NCBI RefSeq assembly: GCF_007994075.1
Contig: NZ_VIWU01000001.1
Span: forward strand, 3,720,001 to 3,784,000
From: Pseudonocardia hierapolitana
GTDB taxonomy: Bacteria > Actinomycetota > Actinomycetes > Mycobacteriales > Pseudonocardiaceae
Direction of reading: 5' to 3'
Length of the DNA: 64,000 nucleotides
Below the pieces are notes generated by a model, which saw only the letters and a program-made list of their open reading frames with translations, did not search any database and was not told where the DNA came from. This document shows positions 61,422-64,000 of this stretch, in pieces; position 1 is the first letter of the stretch, and every line of letters begins with the position of its first letter. The position numbers were made by a program, and so were the translations under genes.

Positions 61422-63545
61422 TCAGTTGGTGTAGTCGGGCGGGGTGCCGCGGTGGCTGCCGTTCGTGGGCACTCCGTTGGTGATGCGGCGGCCGATCCGC
61501 TGCCGGCGTCCCTCGAGGAGCTCGGCCTGCAGGCGGGCCAGCAGCTGACGGTCGGCGTCGCTCAGCCGGGCGATCGAATCGGGGCGCAGCCCGATCTCCT
61601 CGCGTTCCTCACGATCCTGCCCGGACGGCTCGTCGCCGGCCTCCTCCGTCCGGTCGCGATCGGCGGAGGAGCCGTTCGCGGGCGGGTCGTCCGGGAAGCG
61701 GTGCCGGGCCGGGGAGCGGGGCACCGGGCGTGGCGCCGGACGGCCGGGTTCGACGTCCTCGACGGGCCCTCGCTCGGGCTCCGGCTCCCGCCGGGTGTCG
61801 GCGGGCTCGTCTAGGGCCGACGGGGCCATCGCCCAAGTGCCCGAGAGCCAGTCCTGCGACCAGTCGTCGTCGCTCTGCGGGGCGGCGGGTTCGGCGCGCC
61901 TGTCGTCAGCGCGCCTGTCGTCGGGGCGCCTGTCGTCGGGGCGCCCGTCGCCGGACGGCTTGTCGGCGGAGCCGAGGGGGTCGTCCTCCGGCCTGGTGGG
62001 GTCGAGCAGCGGCGCGAGCAGGGGCTGGTGCAACGGCCCGTTCAGCGGATCGCTCAGCGACTCGAAGGCAGGCGTGTCGCGCCGCGCGGGTGGCGGCTCC
62101 TGTGGCGGCTCGGGGCGCTCGTCGACGGGCGGCTGGAGCTCGTCCCGGTCGTCGTCGGCGCGCCGCAGCGACGGGCGTGGGTCGGTGACCGGGAGCGGCC
62201 GCGGGATCGGGTTGGGGCCGCCGCGCCTGACCAGCGGGATCGGGTTCGCCGCCGGCCGCGAGATCGGTGTGACGGTGGGCCGGGGCCGGCCGTCGCGCGA
62301 CGGCATCGGCGTGGGTGGGGGTGGCGGCGGGGCCGACGGCAGCGGGGTGGGCCGCACGGGACGCGGCTCGTCGCGCACCGGCAGCGGCCGGGGGGCCGCG
62401 AGCGGGTGCGGCGACGGCGGTTCCGGGAACGCCTCCTCCGCGTGGGCCGTCGCCTGCTCGTCGTCCGGCTGTTCGGCGTCGTCGCCGTCCCCGTCGTGGT
62501 CGCCGTCGTAGCGGTCGCCGTCGTAACGGCCGCCGTCGTCGTAGCGGTCCTCGACGTCGTCCTCGTCGTCCGGCGCGTCGTCCTCGTACTCGTCGTGCTG
62601 GTCGTCGGGGGAGTCGCCGAGACGATGTGAGGGCTCGGCCGTCAGCCGGGTGGTGGGCTCGGGCCCTTGCGGCCGCTCGCCGGCAGGTCGCAGCCGCGCG
62701 GTGGCGGCGGCGCTGTCCTCCGCAGCGCGGCCGTCGACCTGGGGCTCGGGATCACGCGGACGGTCCACCTCGTTCGCGTACCGCGGCGCAGGCGTGGGCG
62801 GCTCGGGGGCGAGGGGGTGGGGATCGGGGGCCCGTCGCCGGGGCGGCGGGCCGAGGGGTGGGGCGAGCGCGTGGCGCTGCACTGGGGGTGCCGGCTGCGG
62901 GCGCGGCGCGGGCGCGGGCTCGGGTGCGGGCCGCCACGGGCGTTCGTCGGCCACGTCGTCGCGCAGCTCGACGGCGGCGTCGAGCGCCGCGGCGTGGTAG
63001 GCCGGCACCGGGCCGTCGGCCGGCAGCACCTCGACCGACGCCGGGGCGCCTGCCCGCTCGAGGGCCGCCCCGAGCTGGTAGGCGAGCACGTCGGCACGGC
63101 GGGTGTGGTCGTGCACCCTGACCAGGACGACCGGATGCGGGAGCGGTCCCGGGGCAGCGCCTGCTGGGGTGAGACGACGGGCGAGCAGCACGCGGCAGCC
63201 GGTGAGCGGGCGAGCCGGGAACTCCAGCACCGCCCCGGCCACCGGGTCGTCGCCGACGGGTGCGGCGAACCGGTGCTCGGTGCCGTTCTCGGGCAGGGGC
63301 GGCGGCAGCGCGGCGGCGGGTCCGAGATCGGTGCGGGCGGTGCGGGCCGCGGCCACGAGGGCGGAACGGACCGGCGATGGCAGGACCGCTCTCGCGGCGA
63401 CCAGGCTCGCGGTGAGCATCTCGACGGCACGGGCGTCCTCGCCGAGTGCGACCAGCTCGCGTGCCCAGCGCAACAGGTCGTCGTCGACCCGCCCGGCCAG
63501 TGCCAGCAGCAGGTCGTGCGTCGTGCCCGACGTCGGGTCCTCCAC
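61422..63545 (-). CDS. Large proline/aspartate-rich protein, unknown function
   Basis: The 707-residue protein has a folded-looking N-terminal region (about 1-200, with EDPTSGTTHDLLLALAGR and a block ending SVEVLPADGPVPAYHAAALDA). The rest is a long low-complexity stretch of P, A, D, E and R, with runs such as APPLGPPPRRRAP and DRRPDDRRADDRR, and ends in RRQRIGRRITNG. The GTG start fits. The N-terminal block resembles the 3' neighbour's SVEVLP/YHQAA segment, so they may share a domain. No enzyme motif was recognised. Confidence 0.7.
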   Translation of the reverse strand: MEDPTSGTTHDLLLALAGRVDDDLLRWARELVALGEDARAVEMLTASLVAARAVLPSPVRSALVAAARTARTDLGPAAALPPPLPENGTEHRFAAPVGDDPVAGAVLEFPARPLTGCRVLLARRLTPAGAAPGPLPHPVVLVRVHDHTRRADVLAYQLGAALERAGAPASVEVLPADGPVPAYHAAALDAAVELRDDVADERPWRPAPEPAPAPRPQPAPPVQRHALAPPLGPPPRRRAPDPHPLAPEPPTPAPRYANEVDRPRDPEPQVDGRAAEDSAAATARLRPAGERPQGPEPTTRLTAEPSHRLGDSPDDQHDEYEDDAPDDEDDVEDRYDDGGRYDGDRYDGDHDGDGDDAEQPDDEQATAHAEEAFPEPPSPHPLAAPRPLPVRDEPRPVRPTPLPSAPPPPPPTPMPSRDGRPRPTVTPISRPAANPIPLVRRGGPNPIPRPLPVTDPRPSLRRADDDRDELQPPVDERPEPPQEPPPARRDTPAFESLSDPLNGPLHQPLLAPLLDPTRPEDDPLGSADKPSGDGRPDDRRPDDRRADDRRAEPAAPQSDDDWSQDWLSGTWAMAPSALDEPADTRREPEPERGPVEDVEPGRPAPRPVPRSPARHRFPDDPPANGSSADRDRTEEAGDEPSGQDREEREEIGLRPDSIARLSDADRQLLARLQAELLEGRRQRIGRRITNGVPTNGSHRGTPPDYTN
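61896..61955 (-). repeat. Four tandem 15-bp units in a coding region
   Basis: Four 15-bp units based on GCGCCTGTCGTC encode RPDDRR-type pentads in the protein above. Two are identical, so recent slippage is plausible. Copy number may vary between strains. Confidence 0.75.
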
Positions 63546-63577
63546 CTGGCCTCCTCCCCTAGAGTCGGTCGCTCCCC

Positions 63578-64000
63578 TCACGCGCCGACCAGCGCGGTGG
63601 CGGATCGCCACAGCGGCCTGGATCCGATGATGGCTGCCTGGTGGTACGAGGAGCGCTCCCCGTGCGGTGGGAGCACCTCCACGCACGGTGTGCGGTCGCC
63701 GTGGGCGCGCATCACCCGCTGGAGCGTCCCGGCGAGTTCCCACGGCCGTTCGGCGCCGAGCACCAGCACGATCCGTTGCGACTCGCGCCACGACTGGCGG
63801 AGCTCGACACATCCGGCGTGGCCGCGGACGACCGCGAGCACGGCGAGCGCGGGGGTGTCGACCGCGCCGCCGCCCGGCTGGAACGTGGCGCGGGTCGGCG
63901 GCGGCTCTGCGGCGGGCAGCACCGCGTCGAGCAGCGGGTGCGCGGAACCGACGGCCGTCTCGAGCAGCTCGCGCTCGGTGTCGGTGATGCCGACCCGGTG
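63578..64000 (-). CDS. Partial gene of unknown function, 5' end beyond the window
   Basis: The frame remains open to the right edge; the visible 140 residues include HRVGITDTERELLETAVGSA at the edge and CVEVLPPHGERSSYHQAAIIG near the C-terminus. The C-terminal block resembles one in the large neighbour downstream on the same strand (EVLP, YHxAA), 32 bp away. They are probably cotranscribed relatives. A GTG at about 63922 is possible as an internal start but is not needed. Function unknown. Confidence 0.6.
   Translation of the reverse strand, partial: HRVGITDTERELLETAVGSAHPLLDAVLPAAEPPPTRATFQPGGGAVDTPALAVLAVVRGHAGCVELRQSWRESQRIVLVLGAERPWELAGTLQRVMRAHGDRTPCVEVLPPHGERSSYHQAAIIGSRPLWRSATALVGA

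Overview
This window is a high-GC chromosomal segment of an actinomycete, most likely from the Pseudonocardiales (Pseudonocardia-like). Nearly every gene ends its codons in G or C, GTG starts are common, and stop/start overlaps (ATGA, GTGA, TAGTG) are frequent. There is a DUF5753-type XRE regulator with a DUF397 partner. From memory, two blocks match Mycobacterium tuberculosis gene order: flavohemoprotein, clpB, a small membrane protein, pyrE, a SpoU-type methyltransferase, GH76, DedA, fba, DUF3151 and purA recall Rv0385 to Rv0357c, while marP, CoA Nudix, TlpA-like, nth, small membrane protein, crp and a metallo-hydrolase recall Rv3671c to Rv3677c. No phage, insertion sequence, CRISPR array, rRNA or tRNA was recognised.

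Layout. 1-4125: oligopeptide-type ABC binding lipoprotein, two permeases and a TauD-like dioxygenase. 4641-6706: divergent flavohemoprotein and PNPOx-family protein. 6762-9040: a TPR/membrane protein with a CDC48-like AAA ATPase. 9199-13992: clpB with an HspR (HAIR) operator, a membrane protein, a short-chain dehydrogenase and pyrE. 14004-18729: a four-gene envelope cluster made of a ferric-reductase-like flavoprotein, a DUF4142 protein and two duplicated acidic secreted proteins. 18730-19642: a gene-poor stretch with a protein-kinase remnant. 19672-33144: housekeeping and stress genes (RNA methyltransferase, HAD, Nudix, DJ-1/GlxA pair, GH76, two DedA proteins, LysR/MFS pair, ECF sigma factor, fba, FUSC-like protein, acyltransferase). 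33942-48713: a nitrogen-scavenging region (NCS1 permease, hydantoin/allantoin racemase, GntR regulator, ureABCFGD, urtABCDE), interrupted by a membrane protein, a TetR regulator and an F420-type reductase. 48849-52350: purA and an XRE/DUF397 pair. 52827-61382: the marP-nth-crp block, MFS, metallo-hydrolase, Nudix and Gfo/Idh/MocA genes. 61422-64000: two proteins of unknown function, the last running off the window.

How it works together. The racemase and NCS1 permease could feed hydantoin or allantoin catabolism, the Urt transporter imports urea and urease releases ammonia, so this region looks like a nitrogen-supply module. clpB is predicted to be under both HspR repression and a sigma-H/R-type promoter. 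The most unusual non-coding content is three families of structured intergenic repeats: a 102-bp palindrome (two copies, one of which splits urtC from urtD), a modular palindrome of about 175 bp (three copies) and a 165-bp palindrome (two copies) whose terminal TAG/CTA supplies the stop codons of neighbouring genes. The best candidate for an undescribed protein system is the 14004-18729 envelope cluster, followed by the AAA-TPR membrane pair.
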